Source: Nemertoderma westbladi (lineage: Eukaryota; Xenacoelomorpha; Nemertodermatida; Nemertodermatidae). From it: a stretch of DNA of 64,000 nt. The position numbers and the translations under genes were made by a program. Below, piece after piece: positions 19,948 to 31,800 of the stretch. The stretch covers positions 26,889 to 90,888 of the forward strand of contig JAUCBJ010008122.1 of the NCBI GenBank assembly GCA_032718475.1, in the 5' to 3' direction. The notes beneath the pieces are model-generated. The model saw only the letters and a list, made by a program, of their open reading frames with translations, did not search any database and was not told the DNA's origin. Each line of letters starts with the position of its first letter. The first letter of the stretch is position 1.

Positions 19948-21411
19948 AAATTATGGAATGGATTATAGATATAATTAATAGGCCTCCAACATACATCTGA
20001 GCGGGCTTTAATACGCCATTACAGCATTCCAATGTTGCGATACGTAACGAAACAAAGTTTTTCCTTTTCCTTTCTCAAAATTGGCCCCAGCATATAAAAA
20101 AGGGCGCAAAAAACATTGCTTTGCCACTGGCAATGTACGAACACACCCAAATGGATTAGAAAAACAAATCGAGGCCAACATATAGTGCATAGTACTGCAA
20201 GTAAAACAGAAGAGTGGGCACAGCGATAGCAAATTTGTTTGTATCATTTGTTTGTAGCCTTAGCCTAAGCCCTAGTACAGCTTGCTTTATTATTACTGTA
20301 CCTCCAGGCAGTTCAATATTATTTTAGGCTTATGTAAAACTACATTTTAAGTGCGCTGTAGTCCTAATGTAATTCAGATTACATAGACATTAGACCTGGA
20401 ACTGTAGTGCACCCATAAAACCGTTAATAAATAGTAGCGTACCATGTATGGTCTAGGCCGTGGCGCATATGGGAGATTGTATTTGTAGTACGCTCCATCC
20501 AGGAAGGGGTTAATAGCAGGCCTATAAATAATATTCAGAGTTTGAAAAAACTAATAATAATAGGAATTAATAATTTGAGGATATTTACTAAAATATATGT
20601 GATCATCATGAATTTTTTTCATAGTGTCTTAATAGCAGATGATATGAAGTGATTAAATGTCTGTTATGATTATTCCAGTTGAAGTTCTTCCATCTAAGTA
20701 CACGTTTGTGGGGCCTTCCCGCAGCACGAGGCCCAGTTATGAGATACAAATTAAAATTGAGCGACTGTATCACAAAATCAGGTTTTGAGAAATTTACCCA
20801 CACCACCAATCAATCCAACAAAGGGGGACAGTACGTGTTCACCCCTTTTAATGGGGTGAACTGTATAATTGTATAATTTTTAATTATAATTATTTAAATC
20901 TTATACTGTAAAACAATTAATTTCCTTTAAAAGGCAGGTTGAAAATGGTGTTTTTACCGTAATCAACTTAATTAACTAATTAACTGCTATTATCTTAGCT
21001 TCTCGAAGGCCACACGGAAATTCTACTTGGAAAATTTCTAAACTTTTGCCAAACAACATGTGTACCAAGTTTGGATAGATTTCATCAAAGATTGGCCGAG
21101 TTATTAACGTTTAAAATTGAACGCGACAGAACGACAGGTTGATTAATGGTACCACTACGCTAAGGCTCACTCACTTCGTGGCTCGCCCCACACGCTTACT
21201 CTACTTCCTTTGATATTTCTACTTTTTGTCCCGCACTTTACGTAAAGTGTGGGACACCTGTTTACCACATAACACGAAACACCACAAACAAACTAAGTAC
21301 TCCAGATTAAAGATACATATATTTGTGCTTTACAAACGATATATCTTCATTCTATTATAATATGTCTATCCTGTACAAACAAAATAAGGTGTTCAGCGTA
21401 AAGTGCGGGAC
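19173..21411. repeat. Seven dispersed copies of the motif GTAAAGTG(C/T)GGGAC
   Basis: Plus-strand copies at 19173, 19354, 19552, 19574, 21242 and 21398; one minus-strand copy at 21228-21241. The minus copy abuts the plus copy at 21242, forming a 28-bp near-perfect palindrome. Four copies cluster near the left end and three near the right end of the nested element. This fits subterminal transposase-binding sites, as described for hAT elements, but binding is inferred. Confidence 0.8.
19917..19943. repeat. Poly-G run (27 G)
   Basis: Uninterrupted G homopolymer inside the hAT-like element. It yields polyglycine or polyproline in spurious frames on the two strands. Confidence 0.9.
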
Positions 21412-22412
21412 ATTATGATGTAAGCAGATTATGAGCACTGAATATTTAGACACAACTTTGTTTTAATTGACAGCAAATGATTTCATTGGAAAATATTATT
21501 TTTTTGCTTCGAAAAGTACTCTACTACTTTGCCTTCTGCCTAAAGCTACTCATAAAACGCGGTTGTCATATTATGCACTCATTTCACAGTATTTTTGCAG
21601 TTTGAGAGGTAAAGCCGAATAACACCAGATTTCAGAAAGTTAACCAATTTTGATGCGGTTTTTTGTATTAAATTTGTAAACCGCATCATATATTGGTTCT
21701 GAAAATTGATAGGAGAAGCAATAATTCACTTTTTTCAAAATTGACACTGCGGTTGACATTTGCATGGAATGAGCCTTTAGCGACAGCAAATTTGAACACT
21801 AGTGGTCGAATTTCTGGTTGAAAATGATGAACTCAGGGTTTTGTGGGTTTTATATCTTTCAATATTAAATTATTCAATTTTAATTAAGGTTTCAATGACA
21901 AATGCCAATTTTTTTTTGAATTATTATATTAAAAGAAAAATTATTAATAGAAGGACTATTATTAATAGGAGGGCTGGGGCTGTTAATAAGGCTGGTGGGT
22001 ATACTAGGGGTACCACCTACCTTACCTGTCTTACTTTCTTATTTTTCTTTGGACAAGCCTGGGCTGGGATAATGTGAATTCTATCTGGTCTGGATGCTAA
22101 TGTTACTTTAACAAAGTTTGCCTTGTGGCTTGCCTGAGGAGACATTTTCATTAAAGTGAATATACAATAAAATGTAAAATGTGTATAAATGTCATAGAAA
22201 TGGGATCTTTGGGAGGGGGGTCACATGTTTTTATTTGGTTTTCTTATTATTTGCTTGTGTTCGTTAAAATCATAATTAAAAATTCAATATTTTGCATCAG
22301 TTATTAAGTATAGTGACCGTTTCTTTCAAGGGGGGGGGGGGGGGGGGGGGGGGGGCACGTGCCCCCGTACCCCCCCCCCCCCCCCCCCTCTGGATCTGCC
22401 CCTGACTGTAGT

Positions 22413-23462
22413 ATGATTCTTTACCGACGATATTATTATTAAGAATGACAGCAAATTCATTCTACTCGGTACCGGTAGTGTATTGGTCTTAATTCAATCA
22501 CAATGACTGCATTTACTGAATCATTAGATCCTATACCTTTCTTCCTGTACACCGCACTGATTGACAACAGACTAAAAGCGCCTAAATCCTGTAGATAAAT
22601 TACATTCATAAGCCATCATCGCAAAGCCCTGATTATAAAAAAAAACTATGCCCCGACCATGTAATAATGATGCACACCTAACTTCCAACCAAGACCTACA
22701 ATTTTTTTTTCAAATTTTTTTAATTTCATCACGAGCAGATTTTTATCACGATTACAAATTTTAACCCATTTAGCAAGATCTCTTTTACTTCTTGAGATGT
22801 GGCAGTATGTCCGTTTGACTGTTCGTCAAAATATAACCGACGGCCTGAAAGTCAGACAACAGTTGTCAAGCCATCAAATGCGAAACTCACACTCGAAATG
22901 AATCCTTCGCTTGGGACTTCACTCGTACTGCCTTTTTTCCCGGCTTGTCCCCTTGATAATGCCTTCCGCTGTGAGGCGAAACTTACCGATCAGATGACTA
23001 CATGCAACTGTCGACACTGTAGGTCTTGGTTGCCTTTTTAAATTGTGGTAACATGGCCATCTGGTACAGTACCTACTGATGCAGCAGCAGCTGTACATAC
23101 ATACCGGAAAGGTTTTTATTTAACTAGTTTGACGAATTAAAATTAAGACGATTAATACATATTTTTCGATAATTCAAGCCTTTATTTTATTTAATATCAT
23201 GCAGAATATTGTAATAACCAGTAAAGATACCAAAACCAATAAAGTCGCACCTTTGTCAACATGTACTGATGTGGGTAGGCCTACATAAATTTTTAGCGAA
23301 AATAAGCGAATCACATAATAGATCAGTAAAGCCACCAATAAAGCCACCACACCTTTGTCATTTCATAATAATAATAATAATAGGTAGCGAATTACGTAGA
23401 GTACAGTAGATACTATAGAAATACCCACAACCAATCCAATGCAGCAATAAAGTCGAATTGTT
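22413..23462. other. Intergenic, no gene recognised
   Basis: About 1 kb between the hAT-like element and the tectonin gene, with an ATA/TAA microsatellite near 23365. On the minus strand an AATAAA signal occurs near 23180-23190, about 280 bp past the tectonin stop, and could serve as its polyadenylation signal. Confidence 0.5.
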
Positions 23463-24305
23463 TTATAAATCTCGACGGAAAATGTTGTTGTTGGCGTTGA
23501 CTCCCCAAACTTCTCCGTTGTAATTGCTTACGCTGATTTGTCTCAACCCGCCTGCGACCTGCTTCCACACCGGATTTTGATTGTCACAAGAGATATTGTC
23601 AGCTTCGTAGATTTTATCATCCACGCCTGTGGCCCAAAGGACACCGTTGGCTCCTGAGCTGATTGTCCGCAGCTTCAATTCTAGTTTGGAGATCCAGAGG
23701 GGAGTCGGTTCCAATGTGTTGCAGCGGAAGGATTTATCAAGATAGAAGTAGGTATTGGCAGTGTTGACTCCCCAGACGCCGGAATATCCGTAGGATATGT
23801 AGGAGAGACCGCCGGCTATTACGGTCCACCCTGTACCGACGTTGTCGGCGCAGGATATACCCGCTCTCTGGAAGATTTGGCCTCCCGCGTTGATACCATA
23901 AACTCCGTTGTCTATAGAGTTGACGGTGATTAGTGCCAATCCGCCGGCAACTTGGTTCCAACCACTTTCCCCTGTTGGTGTTGTTTCCGAGACATTTCCG
24001 CGGTAATAGATACCTCCGCTGGGATGTATACCCCAAACGATGTCATGTCCGACAGCAATATTCTTCAAAGATCCATCAACGAGTTGCCACCTGGTTCCGG
24101 CTCCGGCTTTCTCATAAGTTCCCACCCTGTAGAAGATGTTGTTTGCGGCATTCACCCCCCACACTCCAGCCCTTCCTACATCAACGTGGGCGAGACCGCC
24201 GTCGATCAGTTGCCAATCTGATCCACTATAGTAAGCGTTTCCCGAGATAAACAACTGTGCGAACACAATGGTAACAATTAGTGCACGGTATTGGAATCGA
24301 TTCAT
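23463..24305 (-). CDS. Secreted tectonin-repeat lectin (fish-egg lectin / tachylectin-1-like)
   Basis: A 280-residue protein made of a signal peptide (about residues 1-24, MNRFQYRALIVTIVFAQLF) and six tectonin repeats of about 36-44 residues. Each has the pattern W..(I/V)(D/A)GGL..I.VG....VWG(V/I)(N/H)..(G/N).I(F/Y)(Y/R)R; examples are WQLIDGGLAHVDVGRAGVWG and WKQVAGGLRQISVSNYNG. The fifth repeat is the most diverged. Six such repeats make a complete six-bladed beta-propeller, as in tachylectin-1 and fish-egg lectins, which bind bacterial or cell-surface glycans in innate immunity or egg coats; that role is inferred from the family. Cysteines fall in repeats 3, 4 and 5. I chose the ATG at 24305 because the secretion signal starts there; an in-frame ATG at 24389 would add 28 residues ahead of it. 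The coding region is a single exon. Confidence 0.88.
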   Translation of the reverse strand: MNRFQYRALIVTIVFAQLFISGNAYYSGSDWQLIDGGLAHVDVGRAGVWGVNAANNIFYRVGTYEKAGAGTRWQLVDGSLKNIAVGHDIVWGIHPSGGIYYRGNVSETTPTGESGWNQVAGGLALITVNSIDNGVYGINAGGQIFQRAGISCADNVGTGWTVIAGGLSYISYGYSGVWGVNTANTYFYLDKSFRCNTLEPTPLWISKLELKLRTISSGANGVLWATGVDDKIYEADNISCDNQNPVWKQVAGGLRQISVSNYNGEVWGVNANNNIFRRDL

Positions 24306-24480
24306 TATTGTTGCAGCTACTGGAGTTGATTTGTCAAACTTGTGTCGCAAATATAACAGATTCAATTCCAAATTCGTTATTGAAATCAATGCGTACAGGT
24401 ACAGTACACACCTATAATGGGAAAATAAGTATAATTATTTTAACTACGTAAAAGTGCGGAATAGGGTCGTGATGGTACTG

Positions 24481-24570
24481 AATGTGCTCTTTGAATGGAA
24501 TGTGCTCTTTGAATGGAATGTGCTCTTTGAATGGAATGTGCTCTTTGAATGGAATGTGCTCTTTGAATGG
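24481..24570. repeat. Five perfect 18-bp tandem repeats upstream of the tectonin gene
   Basis: The unit AATGTGCTCTTTGAATGG occurs five times without mismatch. It lies about 175 bp upstream of the tectonin start codon, in the probable promoter or 5' untranslated region. A regulatory effect is possible but not shown. Confidence 0.9.
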
Positions 24571-25674
24571 ACGCGAAACGAAACTGCAAACATCTACTGT
24601 ATGACAATATTATATTTATTAATCAAAAGGTAAACAAACACAAGAGTCTTGAACCCCAAAAACTACAAAAAATATAGAATCAGGACATTAATCCCAAAAT
24701 AGTACTCAGCCCGTTTGAAATCAAAAATACATATCATATCGATATTGAATTGAAAGTGACATAGTCAGTAAGATAATGGTCCATGAAGCGCGCATTGTGC
24801 GTGTATGCCAATGTTTGTTCCTTTTAACTCCGACCCCGCCTGGGGGTGTATATTATAATATTATTTAGAAATGCAAGCATTTCTGAACGAAATCATATAT
24901 CTACTCTACTACCATCAAAACTTACCTTTTTTGGTTATCTACAAAACGCCGATAACAAAAGTAAAACAAACTGAATTTTATTCCGTTGGTTCTTCCATAA
25001 TATATAATAGTATAAATACTAAGTTGTCAAGCAGATGTTTTTCCTACTATAATTTTTTCAAGAACTACATCTATTTGTTGATGTGGCTTCTTCCGATGTA
25101 TAGTTATGAACAGTATTATTATCCAGTACCATTTGTTTGGGAAGTTGGAAACATCCACTGTAGACGCACTCTATGAGGATCGCTGGTATAGTTAGTTACT
25201 GTATAATAAAATGGGCTTCATTCATCTGAGTCTAAATACTTGTAAAGGAAGGCCGCCTGCTTATCCTTCCTTGTCATACCGCTATTATTAGTATTTATAT
25301 CGCTACAGACATATGTTTTTAGATATGTTAGGTTTGATCAAGAAATCAATCTACCGTTGCAAAATATTATTTCACAGAATTAGAGGTTGAAGTCAAAATA
25401 GTTCATTTGGTTTTAAAAAATCGAATTTTATTTTTTTACTTTTTCTAGAACGGAATTTTTTGGTAATTCTGAAACTGTAAACGAACTTTTCATATCTATT
25501 TTAGTTTTGGAGTTATTTGATTTTTTGTACACCTCACTCATTTTGAAATTATTATAAATTTAAGTGGCCAATTTTTGGTAAGATTGCTATTACTTTTTCA
25601 AACAATACCTATCTAGATGTAAAGCATTGTACAGTATCCTAATGCGGAGACCCATGAGACCTCCAACCAATCGC
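24571..25674. other. Intergenic, no gene recognised
   Basis: AT-rich sequence. A 101-codon open frame at 24871-25176 has no recognisable domain or convincing gene features. No RNA gene seen. Confidence 0.5.
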
Positions 25675-25706
25675 TACCTCAGTTCTAAAACCGTGTAATT
25701 CAAAAA
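25675..25706 (-). repeat. Left inverted arm flanking the satellite
   Basis: Plus strand reads TACCTCAGTTCTAAAACC then GTGTAATTCAAAAA. It is the reverse complement, with two mismatches by eye, of 42666-42698 on the other side of the array. Its inner part is itself an inverted, diverged copy of the satellite unit core. Confidence 0.85.
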
Positions 25707-25865
25707 TCTTGAAAAGTGCTTTTATTCGATATTTTGTTAGCAAATGTAATGAGCTGCATGATATAGTATGTTTAATTAGTCTGTTGGATGAATTTTTCTT
25801 CCCCAAATAAAGCACTTTCACTTATTACTGTACAAGCTACCACGGAAATGTTCATGTAACTTAAA

Positions 25866-28800
25866 GGCGTGGACATACACGGTTTTAAATCAGCGTTTTG
25901 GACTTACACGGTTTTAAATATCAGCATTTTGGACTTACACGGTTTTAAATCAGCGTTTTGGACTTACACGGTTTTAAATCAGCGTTTTAGACTTACATGG
26001 TTTTAAATCAGGGTTATGGACTTACACGGTTTTAAATCAGGGTTTTGGACTTACACGGTTTTAAATCAGCGATTTGGACTTACACGGTTTTAAATCAGCG
26101 TTTTGGACTTACACGGTTTTAAATATCAGCGTTTTGGACATACACGGTTTTAAATCAGCGCTTTGGACTTACACGGTTTTAAATCAGGGTTTTGGACTTA
26201 CACGGTTTTAAAACAGCGTTTTGGACATACACGGTTTTAAATCAGCGTTTTGGACTTACACGGTTTTAAATCAGGGTTTTGGACTTACACGGTTTTAAAA
26301 CAGCGTTTTGGACATACACGGTTTTAAATCAGCGTTTTGGACTTACACGGTTTTAAATCAGCGTTTTGGACTTACACGGTTTTAAATCAGCGTATTGGAC
26401 TTACACGGTTTTAAATCAGCGTTTTGGACTTACACGGTTTTAAATCAGCGATTTGGACTTACACGGTTTTAAATCAGCGTTTTGGACTTACACGGTTTTA
26501 AATCAGCGTTTTGGACTTACACGGTTTTAAATCAGCGATTTGGACTTACACGGTTTTAAATCAGCGTTTTGGACTTACACGGTTTTAAATCAGCGTTTTG
26601 GACTTACACGGTTTTAAATCAGCGATTTGGACTTACACGGTTTTAAATCAGCGTTTTGGACTTACACGGTTTTAAATATCAGCGTTTTGGACATACACGG
26701 TTTTAAATCAGCGCTTTGGACTTACACGGTTTTAAATCAGGGTTTTGGACTTACACGGTTTTAAAACAGCGTTTTGGACATACACGGTTTTAAATCAGCG
26801 TTTTGGACTTACACGGTTTTAAATCAGGGTTTTGGACTTACACGGTTTTAAAACAGCGTTTTGGACATACACGGTTTTAAATCAGCGTTTTGGACTTACA
26901 CGGTTTTAAATCAGCGTTTTGGACTTACACGGTTTTAAATCAGCGTTTTAGACTTACATGGTTTTAAATCAGGGTTATGGACTTACACGGTTTTAAATCA
27001 GGGTTTTGGACTTACACGGTTTTAAATCAGCGATTTGGACTTACACGGTTTTAAATCAGCGTTTTGGACTTACACGGTTTTAAATATCAGCGTTTTGGAC
27101 ATACACGGTTTTAAATCAGCGCTTTGGACTTACACGGTTTTAAATCAGGGTTTTGGACTTACACGGTTTTAAAACAGCGTTTTGGACATACACGGTTTTA
27201 AATCAGCGTTTTGGACTTACACGGTTTTAAATCAGGGTTTTGGACTTACACGGTTTTAAAACAGCGTTTTGGACATACACGGTTTTAAATCAGCGTTTTG
27301 GACTTACACGGTTTTAAATCAGCGTTTTGGACTTACACGGTTTTAAATCAGCGTATTGGACTTACACGGTTTTAAATCAGCGTTTTGGACTTACACGGTT
27401 TTAAATCAGCGATTTGGACTTACACGGTTTTAAATCAGCGTTTTGGACTTACACGGTTTTAAATCAGCGTTTTGGACTTACACGGTTTTAAATCAGCGAT
27501 TTGGACTTACACGGTTTTAAATAGCAGCGTTTTGGACTTACAAGGTTTTAAATCAGCGTTTTGGACTTACACGGTTTTAAATCAGCGTTTTGGACTTACA
27601 CGGTTTTAAATCAGCGTTTTGGACTTACACGGTTTTAAATCAGCGATTTGGACTTACACGGTTTTAAATATCAGCGTTTTGGACTTACGCGGATTTAAAT
27701 CAGCGATTTGGACTTACACGGTTTTAAATCAGCGTTTTGGACTTACACGGTTTTAAATATCAGCGTTTTGGACTTACAAGGTTTTAAATCAGCGTTTTGG
27801 ACTTACACGGTTTTAAATCAGCGTTTTGGACTTACACGGTTTTAAATCAGCGTTTTGGACGTATACGGTTTTAAATCAGCGTATTGGACTTACACGGTTT
27901 TAAATCAGCGATTTGGACTTACACGGTTTTAAATCAGCGTTTTGGACTTACACGGTTTTAAATCAGCGTTTTGGACTTACACGGTTTTAAATCAGCGTAT
28001 TGGACTTACACGGTTTTAAATCAGCGATTTGGACTTACACGGTTTTAAATCAGCGTTTTGGACTTACACGGTTTTAAATATCAGCGTTTTGGACTTACAA
28101 GGTTTTAAATCAGCGTTTTGGACTTACACGGTTTTAAATCAGCGTTTTGGACTTACACGGTTTTAAATCAGCGTTTTGGACTTACACGGTTTTAAATCAG
28201 CGTATTGGACTTACACGGTTTTAAATCAGCGATTTGGACTTACACGGTTTTAAATCAGCGTTTTGGACTTACACGGTTTTAAATATCAGCGTTTTGGACT
28301 TACAAGGTTTTAAATCAGCGTTTTGGACTTACACGGTTTTAAATCAGCGTTTTGGACTTACACGGTTTTAAATCAGCGTTTTGGACTTACACGGTTTTAA
28401 ATCAGCGTTTTGGACTTACACGGTTTTAAATATCAGCGTTTTGGACTTACAAGGTTTTAAATCAGCGTTTTGGACTTACACGGTTTTAAATATCAGCGTT
28501 TTGGACTTACACGGTTTTAAATCAGCGTTTTGGACTTACACGGTTTTAAATCAGCGTTTTGGACTTACATGGTTTTAAATCAGCGTTTTGGACTTACACG
28601 GTTTTAAATCAGCGATTTGGACTTACACGGTTTTAAATCAGCGTTTTGGACTTACACGGTTTTAAATCAGCGTTTTGGACTTACACGGTTTTAAATCAGC
28701 GTTTTGGACTTACACGGTTTTAAATCAGCGATTTGGACTTACATGGTTTTAAATATTAGCGTTTTGGACTTACGCGGTTTTAAATCAGCGTTTTGGACTT

Positions 28801-31800
28801 ACACGGTTTTAAATCAGCGTTTTGGACTTACACGGTTTTAAATCAGCGTTTTGGACTTACACGGTTTTAAATCAGCGTATTGGACTTACACGGTTTTAAA
28901 TCAGCGATTTGGACTTACACGGTTTTAAATCAGCGTTTTGGACTTACACGGTTTTAAATATCAGCGTTTTGGACTTACAAGGTTTTAAATCAGCGTTTTG
29001 GACTTACACGGTTTTAAATCAGCGTTTTGGACTTACACGGTTTTAAATCAGCGTTTTGGACTTACACGGTTTTAAATCAGCGTTTTGGACTTACACAGTT
29101 TTAAATATCAGCGTTTTGGACTTACAAGGTTTTTAATCAGCGTTTTGGACTTACACGGTTTTAAATATCAGCGTTTTGGACTTACACGGTTTTAAATCAG
29201 CGTTTTGGACTTACACGGTTTTAAATCAGCGTTTTGGACTTACATGGTTTTAAATCAGCGTTTTGGACTTACACGGTTTTAAATCAGTGATTTGGACTTA
29301 CACGGTTTTAAATCAGCGTTTTGGACTTACACGGTTTTAAATCAGCGTTTTGGACTTACACGGTTTTAAATCAGCGTTTTGGACTTACACGGTTTTAAAT
29401 CAGCGTTTTGGACTTACACGGTTTTAAATCAGCGTTTTGGACTTACACGGTTTTAAATCAGCGATTTGGACTTACACGGTTTTAAATATCAGCGTTTTGG
29501 ACTTACAAGGTTTTAAATCAGCGTTTTGGACTTACACGGTTTTAAATCAGCGTTTTGGACTTACACGGTTTTAAATCAGCGTTTTGGACTTACACGGTTT
29601 TAAATCAGCGATTTGGACTTACACGGTTTTAAATATCAGCGTTTTGGACTTACGCGGATTTAAATCAGCGATTTGGACTTACACGGTTTTAAATCAGCGT
29701 TTTGGACTTACACGGTTTTAAATATCAGCGTTTTGGACTTACAAGGTTTTAAATCAGCGTTTTGGACTTATACGGTTTTAAATCAGCGTATTGGACTTAC
29801 ACGGTTTTAAATCAGCGATTTGGACTTACACGGTTTTAAATCAGCGTTTTGGACTTACACGGTTTTAAATCAGCGTTTTGGACTTACACGGTTTTAAATC
29901 AGCGTATTGGACTTACACGGTTTTAAATCAGCGATTTGGACTTACACGGTTTTAAATCAGCGTTTTGGACTTACACGGTTTTAAATATCAGCGTTTTGGA
30001 CTTACACGGTTTTAAATCAGCGTTTTGGACTTATACGGTTTTAAATCAGCGTATTGGACTTACACGGTTTTAAATCAGCGATTTGGACTTACACGGTTTT
30101 AAATCAGCGTTTTGGACTTACACGGTTTTAAATCAGCATTTTGGACTTACACGGTTTTAAATCAGCGTATTGGACTTACACGGTTTTAAATCAGCGATTT
30201 GGACTTACACGGTTTTAAATCAGCGTTTTGGACTTACACGGTTTTAAATCAGCGTTTTGGACTTACACGGTTTTAAATCAGCGATTTGGACTTACATGGT
30301 TTTAAATATCAGCGTTTTGGACTTACGCGGTTTTAAATCAGCGTTTTGGACTTACACGGTTTTAAATCAGCGTTTTTGACTTACACGGTTTTAAATCAGC
30401 GTTTTGGACTTACACGGTTTTAAATCAGCGTTTTGGACTTACACGGTTTTAAATCAGCGTTTTGGACTTACACAGTTTTAAATATCAGCATTTTGGACTT
30501 ACACGGTTTCAAATATCAGCATTTTGGACTTACACGGTTTTAAATATCAGCGTTTTGGACTTACACGGTTTTAAATCAGCGATTTGGACTTACATGATTT
30601 TAAATCAGCGATTTGGACTTACATGGTTTTAAATATCAGCGTTTTGGACTTACGCGGTTTTAAATCAGCGTTTTGGACTTACGCGGTTTTAAATCAGCGT
30701 TTTGGACTTACACGGTTTTAAATCAGCGTTTTGGACTTACGCGGTTTTAAATCAGCGTTTTAGACTTTCATGGTTTTAAATCAGCGATTTGGACTTACAC
30801 GGTTTTAAATATCAGCATTTTGGACTTACACGGTTTTAAATCAGCGATTTGGACTTACACGGTTTTAAATATCAGTGTTTTGGATTTACGCGGTTTTAAA
30901 TCAGCGTTTTGGACTTACACAGTTTTAAATCAGCGTTTTGGACTTACACGGTTTTAAATCAGCGTTTTGGACTTACACGGTTTTAAATCAGCGATTTGGA
31001 CTTACACGGTTTTAAATATCAGCGTTTTGGATTTACGCGGTTTTAAATCAGCGTTTTGGACTTACACGGTTTTAAATCAGCGTTTTGGACTTACACGGTT
31101 TTAAATCAGGGTTTTGGACTTACACGGTTTTAAATCAGCGTTTTGGACTTACACGGTTTTAAATCAGCGATTTGGACTTACACGGTTTTAAATATCAGCG
31201 TTTTGGACTTACGCGGTTTTAAATCAGCGTTTTGGACTTACACGGTTTTAAATCAGCGATTTGGACTTACACGGTTTTAAATCAGCGTTTTGGACTTACA
31301 CGGTTTTAAATCAGCGTTTTGGACTTACACGGTTTTAAATCAGCGATTTGGACTTACACGGTTTTAAATATCAGCGTTTTGGACTTACATGGTTTTAGAT
31401 CAGCGTTTTGGACTTACACGGTTTTAAATCAGCGATTTGGACTTACACGGTTTTAAATATCAGCGTTTTGGACTTACGCGGTTTTAAATCAGCGTTTTGG
31501 ACTTACACGGTTTTAAATCAGCGTTTTGGACTTACACGGTTTTAAATCAGCGTTTTGGACTTACACGGTTTTAAATCAGCGTTTTGGACTTACACGGTTT
31601 TAAATCAGCGTTTTGGACTTACGCGGTTTTAAATCAGCGTTTTGGACTTACATGGTTTTAAATCAGCGATTTGGACTTACACCGTTTTAAATATCAGCGT
31701 TTTGGACTTACGCGGTTTTAAATCAGCGTTTTGGACCTACACGGTTTTAAATATCAGCATTTTGGACTTACACGGCTTTAAATCAGCGTTTTGGACTTAC

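Larger units (their letters stand above)
19161..21779. mobile_element. Probable nested DNA element with CATTCCATG termini
   Basis: Inverted ends GGATCATTCCATG (19161) and, reverse-complemented from about 21766-21779, GGCTCATTCCATG. The motif GTAAAGTGCGGGAC starts immediately inside the left end. No clear target duplication and no transposase. The boundary is an inference from the inverted termini. Confidence 0.45.
19086..22404. mobile_element. hAT-like non-autonomous DNA transposon (3.3 kb)
   Basis: Terminal inverted repeats CAGTGGCGGATCTAG (left) and, reverse-complemented, CAGGGGCAGATCCAGA (right). An 8-bp duplication ACTGTAGT lies at 19075-19082 and 22405-22412; on the left it is separated from the terminus by AGT, which looks like a slippage repeat of the duplication's end. 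CAG termini and 8-bp duplications fit the hAT superfamily. Long G runs sit just inside both ends (19112-19140; 22330-22355, then a C run at 22370-22388). No transposase frame survives. A second element appears nested inside (19161-21779), with repeated 14-bp motifs. Confidence 0.72.

Noticed and set aside
24306-24389. Upstream in-frame start extending the tectonin protein by 28 residues
   Set aside because: A signal peptide begins precisely at the internal Met (24305). The extension would bury it behind a charged segment.
24871-25176. 101-codon plus-strand frame between the tectonin gene and the satellite
   Set aside because: AT-rich composition, no recognisable domain, no supporting context.
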